46,763 nt of DNA from Thiorhodococcus mannitoliphagus (GCF_010915725.1 NZ_JAAIJR010000036.1:1-46763); one strand, 5' to 3'. Positions 34,464 through 44,573 are shown, counted from the stretch's first letter. Made by a program: numbers and translations. The notes: generated by a model not told the origin, from the letters alone.

Positions 34464-34871
34464 ATGAAGCAAAGCCTTTCCGTCAACGACTACCCGATCT
34501 ACTCCCTTGAGATCGGCCGCGACGAGACCACCTTCGGTTCAGTCGACGCCATCTGCGGCTACTTTCGTGCGTGCATCGAAGCACACCGCTCGGCCGTTTT
34601 CATCACCGAATTCGACCACTACAGCCACACCAAGCAGCTTCCTGAGGGCCATATCGGCGAGGGGATCCGCGCGGCCAAGAATGTCGTCTTCTGCTTTGGC
34701 ATCTCACTGCCGAAGCCCGAGCTACTGGCCTGCCGCCCGCGCTCCATCGGTGTCGCCGAGACGGACTCAGGCTTCGTCGTGAGTTTCATGGAGACCCCCA
34801 TGCCGGTTGCGAACGCCGCCATGGAGGACTGGGCCGCGGGGCTCCGCAACTTGGAGACCGAGGCCGCCTGA
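34464..34871 (+). CDS. DUF6858-like protein
   Basis: A 135-residue soluble protein of unknown function, assigned to the DUF6858 type from memory. Conserved-looking segments are MKQSLSVNDYPIYSLEIGRDET, FITEFDHYSHTKQL, GEGIRAAKNVVFCFG and RPRSIGVAETDSGFVVSFMETPMP. The ATG at 34464 has GGAG five bases upstream. It lies 49 bases before the NifX/NifB-type gene and probably forms an operon with it. The position between an FNR-like regulator and cydABX suggests a microaerobic or redox role. Confidence 0.72.
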   Translation: MKQSLSVNDYPIYSLEIGRDETTFGSVDAICGYFRACIEAHRSAVFITEFDHYSHTKQLPEGHIGEGIRAAKNVVFCFGISLPKPELLACRPRSIGVAETDSGFVVSFMETPMPVANAAMEDWAAGLRNLETEAA

Positions 34872-34919
34872 GCGCAGACTGGCGCCCCACCCATCAATCC
34901 AAGCCCGACCGGAGACCCC

Positions 34920-35297
34920 ATGCGCATTGCAGTGACAAGCCAAAATTTCCGCACCATTACCGGCCACGCCGGCAAAACCAGACGCTTTCTGGTACTGGAA
35001 TGCGACGGACAGCAACCAGCCGTCGAGATCGAGCGCTTAGATCTGCCCACGCAGATGTCGCTCCACGACTACCACGGCGACGATCACCCCCTCTTCACCA
35101 AAGCTCTCGACGCAATCATCACTCAAAGTGCCGGGCGCGGCTTCACGGAGCGCCTGTCACGCCAGGGCATCGCGGTCCATACCACCAGCGCGACAGATCC
35201 CACAAGTGCCGCCCAGGACTTGGCTGCAGGCCGCCCTTTGCCAGCGGCGGCGCCACATGAACACGACCACGCGCCAGCCCAGGTCACGCTCGGCTAA
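34920..35297 (+). CDS. NifX/NifB-type dinitrogenase cofactor-biosynthesis-domain protein
   Basis: A 125-residue protein with the NifX/NafY/NifB-C-terminal fold: MRIAVTSQNFRTITGHAGKTRRFLVLE, then HPLFTKALDAIITQSAGRGFTERLSRQGIAVHTTSATDPTSAAQDLAAG. Family members bind or carry iron-molybdenum precursors in nitrogenase maturation, but many stand-alone copies occur outside nif clusters and may carry other metal clusters. A His-rich tail (HEHDHAP) may bind metal. No other nif gene is in the window, so a nitrogenase role is unproven. It directly follows the DUF6858-like gene. Confidence 0.78.
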   Translation: MRIAVTSQNFRTITGHAGKTRRFLVLECDGQQPAVEIERLDLPTQMSLHDYHGDDHPLFTKALDAIITQSAGRGFTERLSRQGIAVHTTSATDPTSAAQDLAAGRPLPAAAPHEHDHAPAQVTLG

Positions 35298-35614
35298 CGC
35301 CGCCTAGCGCGCACCAGCCACACACGCAAAGGTCTTCCCGGATCCGCTGATTTTGGCAGCCGTGGCGGCGGTGCAGCCCCTGCGACCGGATGCGCCCCGA
35401 GCGCTCTCCACGCCCTCTAATGCCCCTATAAAAACAATGGTATCAATTAGTTGCAACATCTTGTTCCTATCGATCCCATTCTAGTTTAGTCTCCCGGGCA
35501 GCGCGGGCGTCGTCTGAAACAAGCCGATCAGGGAGGATCAACGAATCGCGAACGACTGCCGCCAAGCTCTCAACCATCCACACCAACATGGCGTGGATCC
35601 TAGGAGAATTGCTC
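35298..35614. other. Promoter region of cydABX
   Basis: About 320 bases with no gene. It becomes AT-rich from about 35420 to 35490, where the promoter probably lies. An 11-bp palindrome AACA-TCT-TGTT is at 35455-35465. I found no TTGAT-N4-ATCAA FNR box, so control by the neighbouring regulator cannot be shown from sequence. Confidence 0.5.
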
Positions 35615-37219
35615 ATGCTCGATAGCTCCATGATCGAACTCTCGCGATGGCAGTTTGCCTCCACCGCGATGTACCACTTCCTTTTCGTCCCCCTAACCCT
35701 GGGGCTTTCCTGGATCCTCGTGATCATGGAGAGCGTCTATGTCATGACCGGTCGCGAGATCTACCGGGACATGACCAAATTCTGGGGCAAACTCTTCGGC
35801 ATCAACTTCGCCCTCGGCGTCACCACCGGACTGACAATGGAATTCCAGTTCGGGACCAACTGGGCCTACTACAGCCACTATGTCGGCGATGTCTTCGGGG
35901 CACCGCTCGCCATCGAGGGGCTCATGGCCTTCTTCCTAGAGTCAACCTTCATCGGTCTCTTCTTCCTCGGTTGGGAGCGACTCTCCAAACGGCAGCACCT
36001 CACGGTCACCTTCCTGACGGCACTCGGCTCGAACCTCTCGGCCCTGTGGATCTTGATTGCCAATGGTTGGATGCAGAACCCCGTCGGCTCTGAGTTCAGC
36101 TACGAAACCATGCGCATGGAAATGACCAGCTTCGCGGAGCTGCTGCTCAATCCGGTCGCACAGGTGAAGTTCGTCCATACGGTCGCAGCCGGCTACGTGA
36201 CCGCCTCGATGTTCGTGCTCGGCATCAGCGCCTGGTACATGCTCAAGGGCAGGGATCTGGCGTTTGCCAAGCGCTCCTTCTCTGTCGCCGTCGGGTTCGG
36301 CCTTGCCTCGATCCTCTCGGTCATCTTGCTCGGCGACGAATCCGGCTATGAGGTCGGCGACGTCCAGCGGGTCAAGCTCGCCGCGATTGAAGCCGAGTGG
36401 GAGACCGAGCCAGCACCTGCGGCCTTCACCCTCTATGGCGAACCCAGCAATGAGGACCAAGAGACTCGCAACGCGATCAAAGTACCCTGGCTGCTCGGGC
36501 TCATTGCCACGCGCTCTCTGGACGAAGAGGTCGTGGGTCTCAAAGATCTCATGCGTCAGCACGAGATTCGCATCCGCAGCGGCATGATCGCCTATGAATA
36601 TCTGACGCGACTGCGAGGCGACGAAGACACGGAAGCCAACCGCGCCGTCTTCGAAGAACACAAAGACGACCTGGGCTACGGACTGTTGCTGAAGCGCTAC
36701 ATCGAGAACCCGGCCGAAGCGACCGAAGAGCAGATTCAGATGGCGGTCCAAGACTCGATTCCTGAGGTCGCCCCCCTCTTCTGGACCTTCCGCGTCATGG
36801 TCGGGGCCGGCGTCTGGATGCTGCTCCTGCTCCTGCTGGGCTTCTATTACAACGCCCGGCGCCTCATACACCAGAAGCGCTGGCTATTGCGCCTTTTCCT
36901 CTTCAGCATTCCAGTTCCCTGGCTAGCCGCCGAGACCGGCTGGTTTGTCGCAGAGTTCGGCCGGCAACCCTGGGCGATTGGTGAGGTTCTACCCACCAGC
37001 ATCGCCGCATCCAGCCTGACCCCGACTGATCTCATCATCAGCCTCTCCGGGTTCATTCTCTTCTACACCTTGCTGTTCATGATCGAGATATTCTTGATGT
37101 TCAAATTCGCGCGCCTAGGCCCAAGCTCGTTGCACACCGGCCGCTACCATCATGAAATCGACACCGATCACGCTGGCGGCATGACGCCCGCGACGGCCCC
37201 CCAGAAGCAGGCAGAGTAA
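35615..37219 (+). CDS. cydA: Cytochrome bd ubiquinol oxidase subunit I
   Basis: A 534-residue membrane oxidase subunit that oxidises quinol and reduces O2 to water. His21 ([17 protein letters not shown]) corresponds to the haem b595 ligand, KFVHTVAAG holds the haem b558 His, and the [14 protein letters not shown] helix carries the Met ligand. GRQPW in the C-terminal half is diagnostic. The hydrophilic Q-loop (after [17 protein letters not shown]) is of the long, E. coli-like type. The ATG at 35615 has GGAGAA eight bases upstream. It is the first gene of cydABX. Confidence 0.96.
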   Translation: MLDSSMIELSRWQFASTAMYHFLFVPLTLGLSWILVIMESVYVMTGREIYRDMTKFWGKLFGINFALGVTTGLTMEFQFGTNWAYYSHYVGDVFGAPLAIEGLMAFFLESTFIGLFFLGWERLSKRQHLTVTFLTALGSNLSALWILIANGWMQNPVGSEFSYETMRMEMTSFAELLLNPVAQVKFVHTVAAGYVTASMFVLGISAWYMLKGRDLAFAKRSFSVAVGFGLASILSVILLGDESGYEVGDVQRVKLAAIEAEWETEPAPAAFTLYGEPSNEDQETRNAIKVPWLLGLIATRSLDEEVVGLKDLMRQHEIRIRSGMIAYEYLTRLRGDEDTEANRAVFEEHKDDLGYGLLLKRYIENPAEATEEQIQMAVQDSIPEVAPLFWTFRVMVGAGVWMLLLLLLGFYYNARRLIHQKRWLLRLFLFSIPVPWLAAETGWFVAEFGRQPWAIGEVLPTSIAASSLTPTDLIISLSGFILFYTLLFMIEIFLMFKFARLGPSSLHTGRYHHEIDTDHAGGMTPATAPQKQAE

Positions 37220-37230
37220 ACCGGAGAAAC

Positions 37231-38376
37231 ATGATGATCCTGGATTATGAAACCCTGAAATTCATCTGGTGGGTACTGGTCGGCGTACTCTTCATCGGCT
37301 TCGCCGTTACCGACGGCCTGGATATGGGTGTCGGCACCCTGCTCCCCTTCCTCGGCAAGACCGACAGCGAGCGACGCGTCATCATCAACACCGTCGGCCC
37401 GCACTGGGACGGCAATCAGGTGTGGCTGATCACGGCGGGCGGGGCCATCTTCGCCGCCTGGCCGCTTGTCTATGCGTCGGCCTTCTCCGGCTTCTACTTC
37501 GCGATGCTGCTCGCACTCTTCGCGCTTTTCTTCAGACCGGTGGGATTCGACTACCGCAGCAAGATTGCCGATCCGCGCTGGCGCAATGCTTGGGACTGGG
37601 GCCTCTTCGTCGGAGGCGCCGTGCCTGCCTTGGTATTTGGCATCGCCTTCGGCAACCTGCTGCAAGGTGTCCCCTTCCATCTGGATGATCTGCTGCGCCC
37701 TTATTACAGCGGCAGCTTCTTTGGCCTCCTGAACCCCTTCGCCTTGCTGGCGGGTGTCATCAGCCTTGGAATGCTGGTGATGCATGGCGCCATCTGGCTC
37801 CAGCTGCGCACAGCCGAACCGATCGCCACGCGCTCGAAGGTCATAGCAAAGAAGGCCGGATTGGTAACCATCGTCGCCTTTGCAATCGCTGGTGTGTGGC
37901 TCAGCTTAGGCATTGATGGCTATCGGGTCGTCTCCATGCCACCGCTTGATGCCACACCGAACCCCCTAACCAAAGAAGTCGTTCGCGATTCCGGTGCCTG
38001 GCTGGCTAACTACGCCGCCTATCCCTGGACACTGCTCTTCCCGCTTCTGGGCTTTGGCGGCATGGGCTTGGCCATCCTGGCCTCAATGTCCGATCGCCCA
38101 GGATGGGGTTTGGCCGCAAGCAGTTTGGGACTGACTGGCGTGATCATGACGGCTGGCGCCGCCATGTTTCCCTTCATCATGCCGTCGAGCACCAATCCGA
38201 ACAGCAGCCTCATCGCCTGGGATGCCGTCTCAAGCCACCTCACCTTGTCGGTGATGTTCTGGGCCGCCGTCATCTTTGTACCCTTGATCATCGCCTACAC
38301 CACCTGGACCTACACCAAGATGTGGCGGCGCGTGACCGTCGAAGAGATCGAGGCTCAGGACCATTTGGCCTACTGA
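37231..38376 (+). CDS. cydB: Cytochrome bd ubiquinol oxidase subunit II
   Basis: A 381-residue membrane subunit with several transmembrane segments. It starts MMILDYETLKFIWWVLVGVLF and contains the CydB-typical TDGLDMGVGTLLPFLGKTDSERRVIINTVGPHW region (quoted in two parts in family use), WDGNQVWLITAGGAIFAAWP and FRPVGFDYRSKI. It has GGAGAAAC before the start and follows cydA by 11 bases. It pairs with CydA to form the oxidase. Confidence 0.95.
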   Translation: MMILDYETLKFIWWVLVGVLFIGFAVTDGLDMGVGTLLPFLGKTDSERRVIINTVGPHWDGNQVWLITAGGAIFAAWPLVYASAFSGFYFAMLLALFALFFRPVGFDYRSKIADPRWRNAWDWGLFVGGAVPALVFGIAFGNLLQGVPFHLDDLLRPYYSGSFFGLLNPFALLAGVISLGMLVMHGAIWLQLRTAEPIATRSKVIAKKAGLVTIVAFAIAGVWLSLGIDGYRVVSMPPLDATPNPLTKEVVRDSGAWLANYAAYPWTLLFPLLGFGGMGLAILASMSDRPGWGLAASSLGLTGVIMTAGAAMFPFIMPSSTNPNSSLIAWDAVSSHLTLSVMFWAAVIFVPLIIAYTTWTYTKMWRRVTVEEIEAQDHLAY

Positions 38377-38454
38377 CCCTGCTAGAAAGCCATCGCACTG
38401 GTTGGTCACCACGGCCGACCAGTGCAAGTCAAAGATCAAATCGCGAGAAAAGCC

Positions 38455-38565
38455 ATGTGGTACTTCGCTTGGATACTGGGTGTCCTACTGGCCCTAGCCC
38501 TCGGCATCATCAACGTGATGTGGTTTGAGTCAGAGCAATGCATGGGCAGCTCGGACGACCAATGA
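38455..38565 (+). CDS. cydX: Cytochrome bd oxidase small subunit CydX
   Basis: A 36-residue single-span membrane peptide: MWYFAWILGVLLALALGIIN, then a short polar tail with ESEQC. The first nine residues are identical to E. coli CydX. CydX stabilises the haems of CydAB. It lies 78 bases after cydB; no strong ribosome-binding site is visible apart from GCGAGAAAAG. It is followed by a strong terminator. Confidence 0.92.
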   Translation: MWYFAWILGVLLALALGIINVMWFESEQCMGSSDDQ

Positions 38566-38587
38566 GCTGAAGCAAGCTCCCGAAAAA

Positions 38588-38618
38588 CGAAAAACGCGGC
38601 CGATGGCCGCGTTTTTCG
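38588..38618. terminator. Bidirectional intrinsic terminator after cydX
   Basis: A perfect 14-bp stem CGAAAAACGCGGCC/GGCCGCGTTTTTCG with loop GAT, 22 bases after the cydX stop. The A/T runs inside the stem let it work for cydABX on the plus strand and for the convergent lipoprotein gene on the minus strand. Confidence 0.92.
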
Positions 38619-38681
38619 TCTCTAGACTTCAGAAGGCGACTGACGTTGCGAAATCACACCCTCGCGCGCCGAAACCTGTCT

Positions 38682-39362
38682 CTAGCTTTCCGACGTAATC
38701 GGCATGATCAGGATATCGACACGCCGGTTGAGCCTGCGCCCCGCCTCCGTATCGTTGGTCGCGATAGGCTGAGATGCCCCATAGCCAGCTGAATAGATCC
38801 GCTGCGGCAAAACCCCTTGATTCTCAAGGTATCTCGCCACCGAGGCCGCGCGACGCTCGGATAGCTTCTGATTGTACTCAGCGGAGCCGGTGCTATCTGT
38901 ATGACCAGAGACCGCCAACTGCGTCTTACCATACTTGTTCACGACGCCGCTGATCTTATCCAAGGTGCTGTAGAAGGCCGGCTGGATCTGATCCGAATCC
39001 ACCGCGAAGGCAGTCGCACCAGTCATCCGGACAAGGATCTGATGATCTGGCAACTTCTGAACAACAATGGCCCCACTCGCAATCTCCGGCGCGAGCACCT
39101 TCTCGAAGTTTTGCCGCTGCTCCTCCATGTAGGCACCGACCATACTCCCGACCAGCGCCCCACCCACAGCACCGATCAGTGCCCCCTTACCCGCATCTGC
39201 GCTCAGCGAACCGATCAGCGCTCCAGCAGCAGCACCGCCAGCGGTTCCGATGGCGGCACCCTTGCCGGTCTCCGTCATCCCAGAGCCATCGGATGCGCAC
39301 CCCGATACAAGAACCGCAACCATCGCCGCAGTCACCGTCGTTTTCGCGAAACCAGGAGTCAT
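38682..39362 (-). CDS. OmpA-family lipoprotein with glycine-zipper domain
   Basis: A 226-residue outer-membrane lipoprotein (YiaD/Pal-like). The signal peptide ends in the lipobox VSGC with Cys22 as the lipidated residue. A Gly/Ala-rich glycine-zipper region (GAAIGTAGGAAAGALIGSL, GALIGAVGGALVGSMVGAY) follows. The C-terminal OmpA domain binds peptidoglycan, with VSGHTDSTGSAEYNQKLSERR and GRRLNRRVDI. Convergent with cydX across a shared terminator. Confidence 0.93.
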   Translation of the reverse strand: MTPGFAKTTVTAAMVAVLVSGCASDGSGMTETGKGAAIGTAGGAAAGALIGSLSADAGKGALIGAVGGALVGSMVGAYMEEQRQNFEKVLAPEIASGAIVVQKLPDHQILVRMTGATAFAVDSDQIQPAFYSTLDKISGVVNKYGKTQLAVSGHTDSTGSAEYNQKLSERRAASVARYLENQGVLPQRIYSAGYGASQPIATNDTEAGRRLNRRVDILIMPITSES

Positions 39363-39388
39363 CTAAATCCTCATCGTGTTGAAATAAC

Positions 39389-39411
39389 GGTTGCGGCCCC
39401 AAACCGCAACC
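39389..39411 (-). terminator. Hairpin between the exosortase and lipoprotein genes
   Basis: A perfect 8-bp stem GGTTGCGG/CCGCAACC with a 7-base loop, in the 206-base gap on the minus strand. It could end the exosortase transcript or lie in the lipoprotein leader. The T-run is weak. Confidence 0.35.
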
Positions 39412-39568
39412 ACTGGCGGACACCACAGGCATCCGCCCCGCTCCAAAGTGGCGGTCAGCCATCTCTCATACAAGTCACACCAAAGACAAATTGCAACGCC
39501 TCGCCCCTGACGACATCCGCCCAAGAATCAAGGCGTCCTCCCCAGGCACCTTCGCAGCACCGCAAGTC

Positions 39569-41167
39569 TCAGTTCGGAACGAAGCGCTCCAACCGCGGCT
39601 CAATGACACGGATAAAATCAGCCACAAGCTGATCCTTCTCCTCAATGCTATCGCCCAAAGGCGCAGCCGTTGTGATCCGCACCAAAGCACCATCCGTCCT
39701 GTTTCGCGTCAAGGCATCCCAGAATAGATACCACTTCACAAGATACTCATTCGCAATGATCCGTCCACGTTGCTGAAACCAGTAGTAAACAAGGAGTCGC
39801 TCGTCACCCATCTGGATGAGCGAACGATTTACCCGGAAAGGCTCAGCATCTGGATTGACTCCCGGCACCTCCCACTGCGAAAGCGCCTGAATTCGCCAGC
39901 CGCCCCCAGGCAAACAGGATTTGGGAGAATGCGCAGAGGCTCCCTTACGCTGAGATTCGTAGTAGGCAGCGTAAAGATTCAGCGTCTGCCCTTGAGCATC
40001 CGAGTAATCAACGAGTAGATAATCGTCGAGCTTCAAGGCATCGACGTAGATGGATTCGAGCACGCCGACCTTGCCGTGCCACTCGCCAATGTCCAAGGGA
40101 AAAAGCGCGAACGGCGCCCGCTTGAGTTCCGCTTCCGCACGATTCGGAAGCATCACCGAAACACCCAGAGCCATGACCAACAAAGGCAGGACAGCATAGA
40201 AAGAAGGTGTCAGGCGTCGGCGCGCCCGCGTTGCCCCCTCCGGCAAGGGCTCCGGCCCTTCAATTGCAAAGGCTTCGGAGAATGGAATCCGATCCGGCCC
40301 GATGCGGGCCAACAGCCACATCTCCGCAACCAGAATCGCAGCACAGGCCATAAAGACGATCCAACCCTCGAAGTCATGCAGAAACCCCTCAGCCATCCCG
40401 ACGCCCGCTCGATCGACCAAGACGCCGATGACACCGATACGAAAACTGTTCATCAATATCGTGATCGGGAGTGTAGAAACGAACAAGATGACCTTCTTCC
40501 AGAAGGCGCCACGGAATAGAATGGCCGCAATGAAGCCGAGCGCGGAAAACGGAAAAAGATAGCGCAAGCCGCTACAGGCCTCGACGACTTGAAGCTGATA
40601 ATTTCCGAGATCGATAACGTTTCCTTCCAGAAACACCGAAATGCCAACCAGACGAATCACTCCAACTCCAAGCTGGGACGATACTAGCTGAAGCTGAGAC
40701 GAAAGATTGTTATAGAGAAAAGCGGGCAAGGGAATCGTAAAAAGAAGAACCAGGTAGGCAGGAAGAATAATCTTAAACGCCCGCGAGCCTAACAAAGCAA
40801 GCAGCACACCAGCAAGGGTGATAAGAAAACCATATTGAATTATCGTGTATAGGGCACCCAATTCACCTACAACGTAAAAAACTAATCCGAGCAAGGTAAC
40901 AAGAAAACCCCACCAGCTCGACCTAAACGACATCTGCGCAAGTAGGCTGCTCTTCTGCCAAACGAGAAAGGCCGTGACCAGAGGAAGCATGTAACCATGA
41001 CTGTACTCGTCGGTACGCCAAGCGGACATCATTGAAGCGAGGCCGCCGGAAAATACGATCAAAAGCACAGCAAGCGTGGCTATCAGCAGTAACCAGCACG
41101 CGGCGCCAAACTTCCAACATCCACCAAGGTTCGACTTAATGTTATTAGCATCCATGGATTTAGCCAT
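39569..41167 (-). CDS. Exosortase with fused EpsI domain (XrtA/XrtD type)
   Basis: A 532-residue membrane protein. The N-terminal exosortase (about 1-300) is polytopic and shows the catalytic Cys198 in VEACSGLR, Arg243 in MNSFRIG and His264 in HDFEGW. The C-terminal EpsI domain (about 330-532) has [34 protein letters not shown] and the [15 protein letters not shown] segment. Exosortases cleave PEP-CTERM or VPLPA-CTERM sorting tails and usually travel with exopolysaccharide genes; EpsI is their companion. The HDFEGW form is closer, from memory, to XrtD than XrtA. No CTERM substrate gene was seen here. Confidence 0.88.
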   Translation of the reverse strand: MAKSMDANNIKSNLGGCWKFGAACWLLLIATLAVLLIVFSGGLASMMSAWRTDEYSHGYMLPLVTAFLVWQKSSLLAQMSFRSSWWGFLVTLLGLVFYVVGELGALYTIIQYGFLITLAGVLLALLGSRAFKIILPAYLVLLFTIPLPAFLYNNLSSQLQLVSSQLGVGVIRLVGISVFLEGNVIDLGNYQLQVVEACSGLRYLFPFSALGFIAAILFRGAFWKKVILFVSTLPITILMNSFRIGVIGVLVDRAGVGMAEGFLHDFEGWIVFMACAAILVAEMWLLARIGPDRIPFSEAFAIEGPEPLPEGATRARRRLTPSFYAVLPLLVMALGVSVMLPNRAEAELKRAPFALFPLDIGEWHGKVGVLESIYVDALKLDDYLLVDYSDAQGQTLNLYAAYYESQRKGASAHSPKSCLPGGGWRIQALSQWEVPGVNPDAEPFRVNRSLIQMGDERLLVYYWFQQRGRIIANEYLVKWYLFWDALTRNRTDGALVRITTAAPLGDSIEEKDQLVADFIRVIEPRLERFVPN

Positions 41168-41350
41168 CTAAAGACACGCAGCTTCCCAAGACAAGATTCG
41201 GAGACAAATAACGTAGGGATTGAAGGCATATGGCACCACCGGAACAGTAGAATCCCGGCGCCTCAAACTCCAAAGCTTAACAAACAGCCAGGCAGCTCGT
41301 TCCCCCTAACCGTCCGAGCAATATGCCTCAGTTCATGGCAGACCTAGCTT

Positions 41351-42109
41351 CTACCGCGAAACGAATTGACCCAGCTTGGAAAGATTCTTCCACACGAGTG
41401 CGCCCCAACCACCGATTTGATTCGTCCGCAAGGCTCGATAGTCTTCGGCGGATTTGCGTAGGATATTGCCTAGCGAACCGTTGCTGAGACCGCCCGTGCG
41501 CATGCGCACTAAAACCTCAGGCAGATAGATCACTTTCTCTGGCCGAGATGATAGCAAACGCAGAACCAAGTCATAGTCGGCAGAAATCTTGTAGCTCACA
41601 TCAAATCCGCCATGGATCTCGTACCATGCCCGCCGAACATAGAGCGTCGGATGCGGCGGCATCCAGCCTCGCCGAAGTCGCCCAACATCGAACTCTCCGG
41701 CCCGCCAATATCGAGCCACCGAAGCCGAATCATTTCGCCAAACGTACTCTAAATCTCCGTAACAGGCTGTCACGGAGGGATCCTCGAAGCAAGCCGCAAC
41801 CCGCTGCAGCACGCACTCATGGGCAAACACGTCATCGGCGTGAAGAAAACCCACGACGTCGCCCGTCGCCAAATGAATGCCCTTATTGAGGGCATCATAG
41901 ATCCCATCGTCCGGCTCGCTAAGCCATCTTGACACCACTGTCAACTGCCTCGACGCCTCACGCTGAATCAGAGCACACGTTCCATCGGAAGATCCGCCGT
42001 CGATCAGAAGATATTCAAGCGACACGTCGCGTTGGAATCGCACCGATTCCAGCGTTTCGCCCAGAGTCGAAGCACTGTTGTAGCATGCAGTGATCAAGGA
42101 AAGATTCAT
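41351..42109 (-). CDS. Family 2 glycosyltransferase
   Basis: A 252-residue GT-A-fold enzyme. The N-terminal nucleotide-sugar-binding segment is MNLSLITACYNSASTLGETL, with IDGGSSDGT at about 36-44. SEPDDGIYDALNKGI and the metal-binding HADD at 90-93 follow. It resembles WcaA-type transferases of exopolysaccharide or O-antigen synthesis. Donor and acceptor cannot be inferred. Its ATG overlaps the upstream gene's stop (42106-42109), so the two transferases are coupled. Confidence 0.9.
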   Translation of the reverse strand: MNLSLITACYNSASTLGETLESVRFQRDVSLEYLLIDGGSSDGTCALIQREASRQLTVVSRWLSEPDDGIYDALNKGIHLATGDVVGFLHADDVFAHECVLQRVAACFEDPSVTACYGDLEYVWRNDSASVARYWRAGEFDVGRLRRGWMPPHPTLYVRRAWYEIHGGFDVSYKISADYDLVLRLLSSRPEKVIYLPEVLVRMRTGGLSNGSLGNILRKSAEDYRALRTNQIGGWGALVWKNLSKLGQFVSR

Positions 42110-43011
42110 TGGCCCCGAATCGAAACCTCCAGAACTTGCTCGATCGCTTGAGCCGCATCACAGCCAGAAAGCTGCATATGCCGCTTCACCTCCGTGACTT
42201 TTGCATCGACCAAATATCGATACCAGAATCCCTGCAAAAAGTGGAAAGCCGTTCCCGCCTTTCCGTCGAGAAAACCAAGTCGAAGAAAATAGCGATAAAA
42301 AAAATAGACGAACGCCCGGAAGCCAAGCGGAAAGCGCGCATAGACCTCCTCTTTGATCCAGCGTTTGACTCCCGACTGCTTGCCGCCACGGAGACTAGCC
42401 ACCGAGTCCCGAGGCATAAATTCATATTCCAAATTCAACAAATCAATCGCTTCACGACTAGCATAACTATTGTGCTTTGCAGTCCACCAAGTGAGCGAAT
42501 TTAGATTATCGTCGATCAACTCACCATCAAGATCCAAAACACCTCCTTCCACCTTGATATGCTCATCCATCCAACGATTTTCACACCGCCCACGCCCATA
42601 ACGGAACATGCGAAGCACACGCACCGGAAATACGCCACCATGCCGAATCATTCGCCGCTGAAAAGTCATCCGACGACTAAAATAGACACCGTCGATCTCC
42701 GGACCGATTACAGGCAAACGGTCAGACAACTCTTCGATCAACTCGGGTGTCAAATATTCATCAGCATCCAGCCTTATCACCCAGTCGGTATCGGAGTCAA
42801 GCTGAGTGAGTGCCCAGTTGAACTGAGCTGCATGACTCATCCAAGCGTGCTGGACGACCCGAGCCCCGCAGGCTCTTGCAATCTCCAGCGTCTCGTCCGT
42901 TGAATAACTATCAACCACGAGGATATCAGTAGCGACAGTCTCCAAACTAGCGATGCAACGCCTCAGATGTCGCGCCTCGTTAAAAGTCAGAACGATAGCA
43001 AAAATTTTCAC
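42106..43011 (-). CDS. Family 2 glycosyltransferase (WaaE/KdtX-like)
   Basis: A 301-residue GT2 enzyme: MKIFAIVLTFNEARHLRRCI, VVDSYSTDET at about 33-42, and the metal site LDADE at 81-85. The C-terminal third has aromatic amphipathic stretches (FRAFVYFFYRYFLRLGF) suited to membrane association, and resembles lipopolysaccharide-core glucosyltransferases of the WaaE type. It starts the two-gene transferase unit. The upstream 185 bases are AT-rich and hold the likely promoter. Confidence 0.9.
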   Translation of the reverse strand: MKIFAIVLTFNEARHLRRCIASLETVATDILVVDSYSTDETLEIARACGARVVQHAWMSHAAQFNWALTQLDSDTDWVIRLDADEYLTPELIEELSDRLPVIGPEIDGVYFSRRMTFQRRMIRHGGVFPVRVLRMFRYGRGRCENRWMDEHIKVEGGVLDLDGELIDDNLNSLTWWTAKHNSYASREAIDLLNLEYEFMPRDSVASLRGGKQSGVKRWIKEEVYARFPLGFRAFVYFFYRYFLRLGFLDGKAGTAFHFLQGFWYRYLVDAKVTEVKRHMQLSGCDAAQAIEQVLEVSIRGQ

Positions 43012-43196
43012 AGCTTTCGAAACATCATTATTTATTGATCTAAAAGCGACCTGTAACCGAATTGTTGAAAAATTTTACACAATAGCAATTAAATCACCTT
43101 CACTCCTCAACACTCGAAAACGCTCTGCCCTCGGAACATAGCAAAAACTGCCAAGCAAGCGCGGCTTGTCAGCGAATCCATTAGCTTCCGAGATCA

Positions 43197-43739
43197 TCAA
43201 GAGCGCTCGAAACGTCGCACCTTAACAAAAACAGCGGGATTACCACGGACCACTGTCCAAGACGGCAGATCATCGAATACGCTCGAGCGCGCAGTCACCA
43301 CCACGCCATCACCGATCGTAACACCCGGGCCGACAAAGACGTCCGCGGTAATCCAGGCATCCGCTCCTACCGTGATCGGCGCCGTCATGAGCGGCATCGT
43401 CTCTTTCGTGTAATCGTGACTCGCGGTACAGAGAAAGCTATACTGACTGACAGTGGAATTTCGCCCTAGGGAGATGCGGTCCACGCAATAACAATCCACG
43501 TGGTGACTCAAACAGCTAAAATCACCCATCACCAGGTTCCATGGAGCCCAGATCTTCGCCGATGGATAGGGGTGAGCGCCTCGTCCGATCCTCGCGCCGA
43601 ATACCCTCAGAAGGATTCGCCTCCACCCGTGCAAAATGCTAGGACTGGGTCGATAGAGAAGCCACCACACAACGCCCCAGACAGTGCGACCCAATTTATT
43701 GGCCAAGGAAAGCACCTTGGGCCTGGTATGCATCACCAT
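43197..43739 (-). CDS. WcaF-like acyltransferase (left-handed beta helix)
   Basis: A 180-residue hexapeptide-repeat acetyltransferase of the colanic-acid WcaF type. The N-terminal helix region (VWWLLYRPSPSILHGWRRILLRVFGARIG) precedes repeats such as IGRGAHPYPSAKIWAPWNL, LGRNSTVSQYSFLCTASHDY and the DAWITADVFVGPGVTIGDGV run. His in ASHDY is a candidate catalytic residue. It probably O-acetylates a sugar of the exopolysaccharide or O-antigen. An alternative start is the second Met, two residues in. Confidence 0.85.
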   Translation of the reverse strand: MVMHTRPKVLSLANKLGRTVWGVVWWLLYRPSPSILHGWRRILLRVFGARIGRGAHPYPSAKIWAPWNLVMGDFSCLSHHVDCYCVDRISLGRNSTVSQYSFLCTASHDYTKETMPLMTAPITVGADAWITADVFVGPGVTIGDGVVVTARSSVFDDLPSWTVVRGNPAVFVKVRRFERS

Positions 43740-44056
43740 GCTGCCACCTCGCCTCCAAAGCCGCCGCCCACATCACAGGGCAATGCGTTCGGGCCTCCAA
43801 TCACAAGAATGCGCCCACTGACCTATACACCTAGCAGACATCTGCTGGCTGGCCAATGCCTCAAGGAAGCTATTCCGAAAGCAGTCAAGCTAACCACCTA
43901 GTGCAAGTAGGTAGCTTGAAGTGCGCACTGAAAGTGCTGTTCAGGCTAAAGCCAGCTACAAGCCAACCGCCCCAAGGCGGCTTAAGGGCAAGACTGGAAG
44001 TCCTACTCGAGATGAAAGTCGTCCTCTTTCTCTACGTGATTTTTGATGTAGTCTTG

Positions 44057-44241
44057 GCTCGACTTTGGCCATTTTGGCAGTCTCCCAGAAAGCTAACGGC
44101 TTGAAGTATCGTGAGGGCTGAAAATTAGAGGAGGTCGGAAGGCCCGAACGCCGAAACTGGACCCCTCGTTAATTTTTTCACGCATCGTAAACTCTTGACA
44201 AAAAAGAGATTGCCAGCCGGGGAAAATGGCCAAAGTCGAGC
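44057..44241. mobile_element. MITE-like insertion in tnpA, 185 bp
   Basis: Perfect 19-bp terminal inverted repeats GCTCGACTTTGGCCATTTT (44057-44075) and AAAATGGCCAAAGTCGAGC (44223-44241). It is flanked by the direct repeat TTG on each side (44054-44056 and 44242-44244), the apparent 3-bp target duplication. Precise removal rejoins the tnpA codons for ...DEMIQ and DYIKN. It has no coding capacity. Confidence 0.85.
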
Positions 44242-44441
44242 TTGGATCATCTCATCGGTTACGTTCCCGGTGCTACAGGCGAAATATCCTTTCGCCCACA
44301 TCCTTTGACCCCAGTATTGCTTCCGCAGAGATGCAAATTCCCTTTGCAACTTGTAGGACGACCTTCCCTTCAGTTTCTGGATCAACTTACTTACCGACTC
44401 TTGAGGTGGGATGGACACCAGCACATGGACATGATCTCAAG

Positions 44442-44573
44442 GGCCTTGATCATCGATTGGTCCACCTGCGGGACTGACGGCTGAAGCACAGGCGTAACAC
44501 GCTGATTTATATTGGTATGTTTTGCGATACCCTACCATAATTTAGGGTTTTGGGCGAAACGATGATCAAGGCC
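44442..44573. mobile_element. MITE-like insertion in tnpA, 132 bp, with 8-bp target duplication
   Basis: Perfect 14-bp terminal inverted repeats GGCCTTGATCATCG (44442-44455) and CGATGATCAAGGCC (44560-44573). The direct repeat ATCTCAAG flanks it on both sides (44434-44441 and 44574-44581). An 8-bp duplication fits families such as ISL3 or IS256. It is non-coding and AT-rich inside, with a GGTAT...ATACC hairpin near 44514-44531. Confidence 0.88.

Noticed and set aside
35298-35614. FNR box upstream of cydA
   Set aside because: I looked for TTGAT-N4-ATCAA and close variants and found only a weak ATCAA half-site and an unrelated palindrome.
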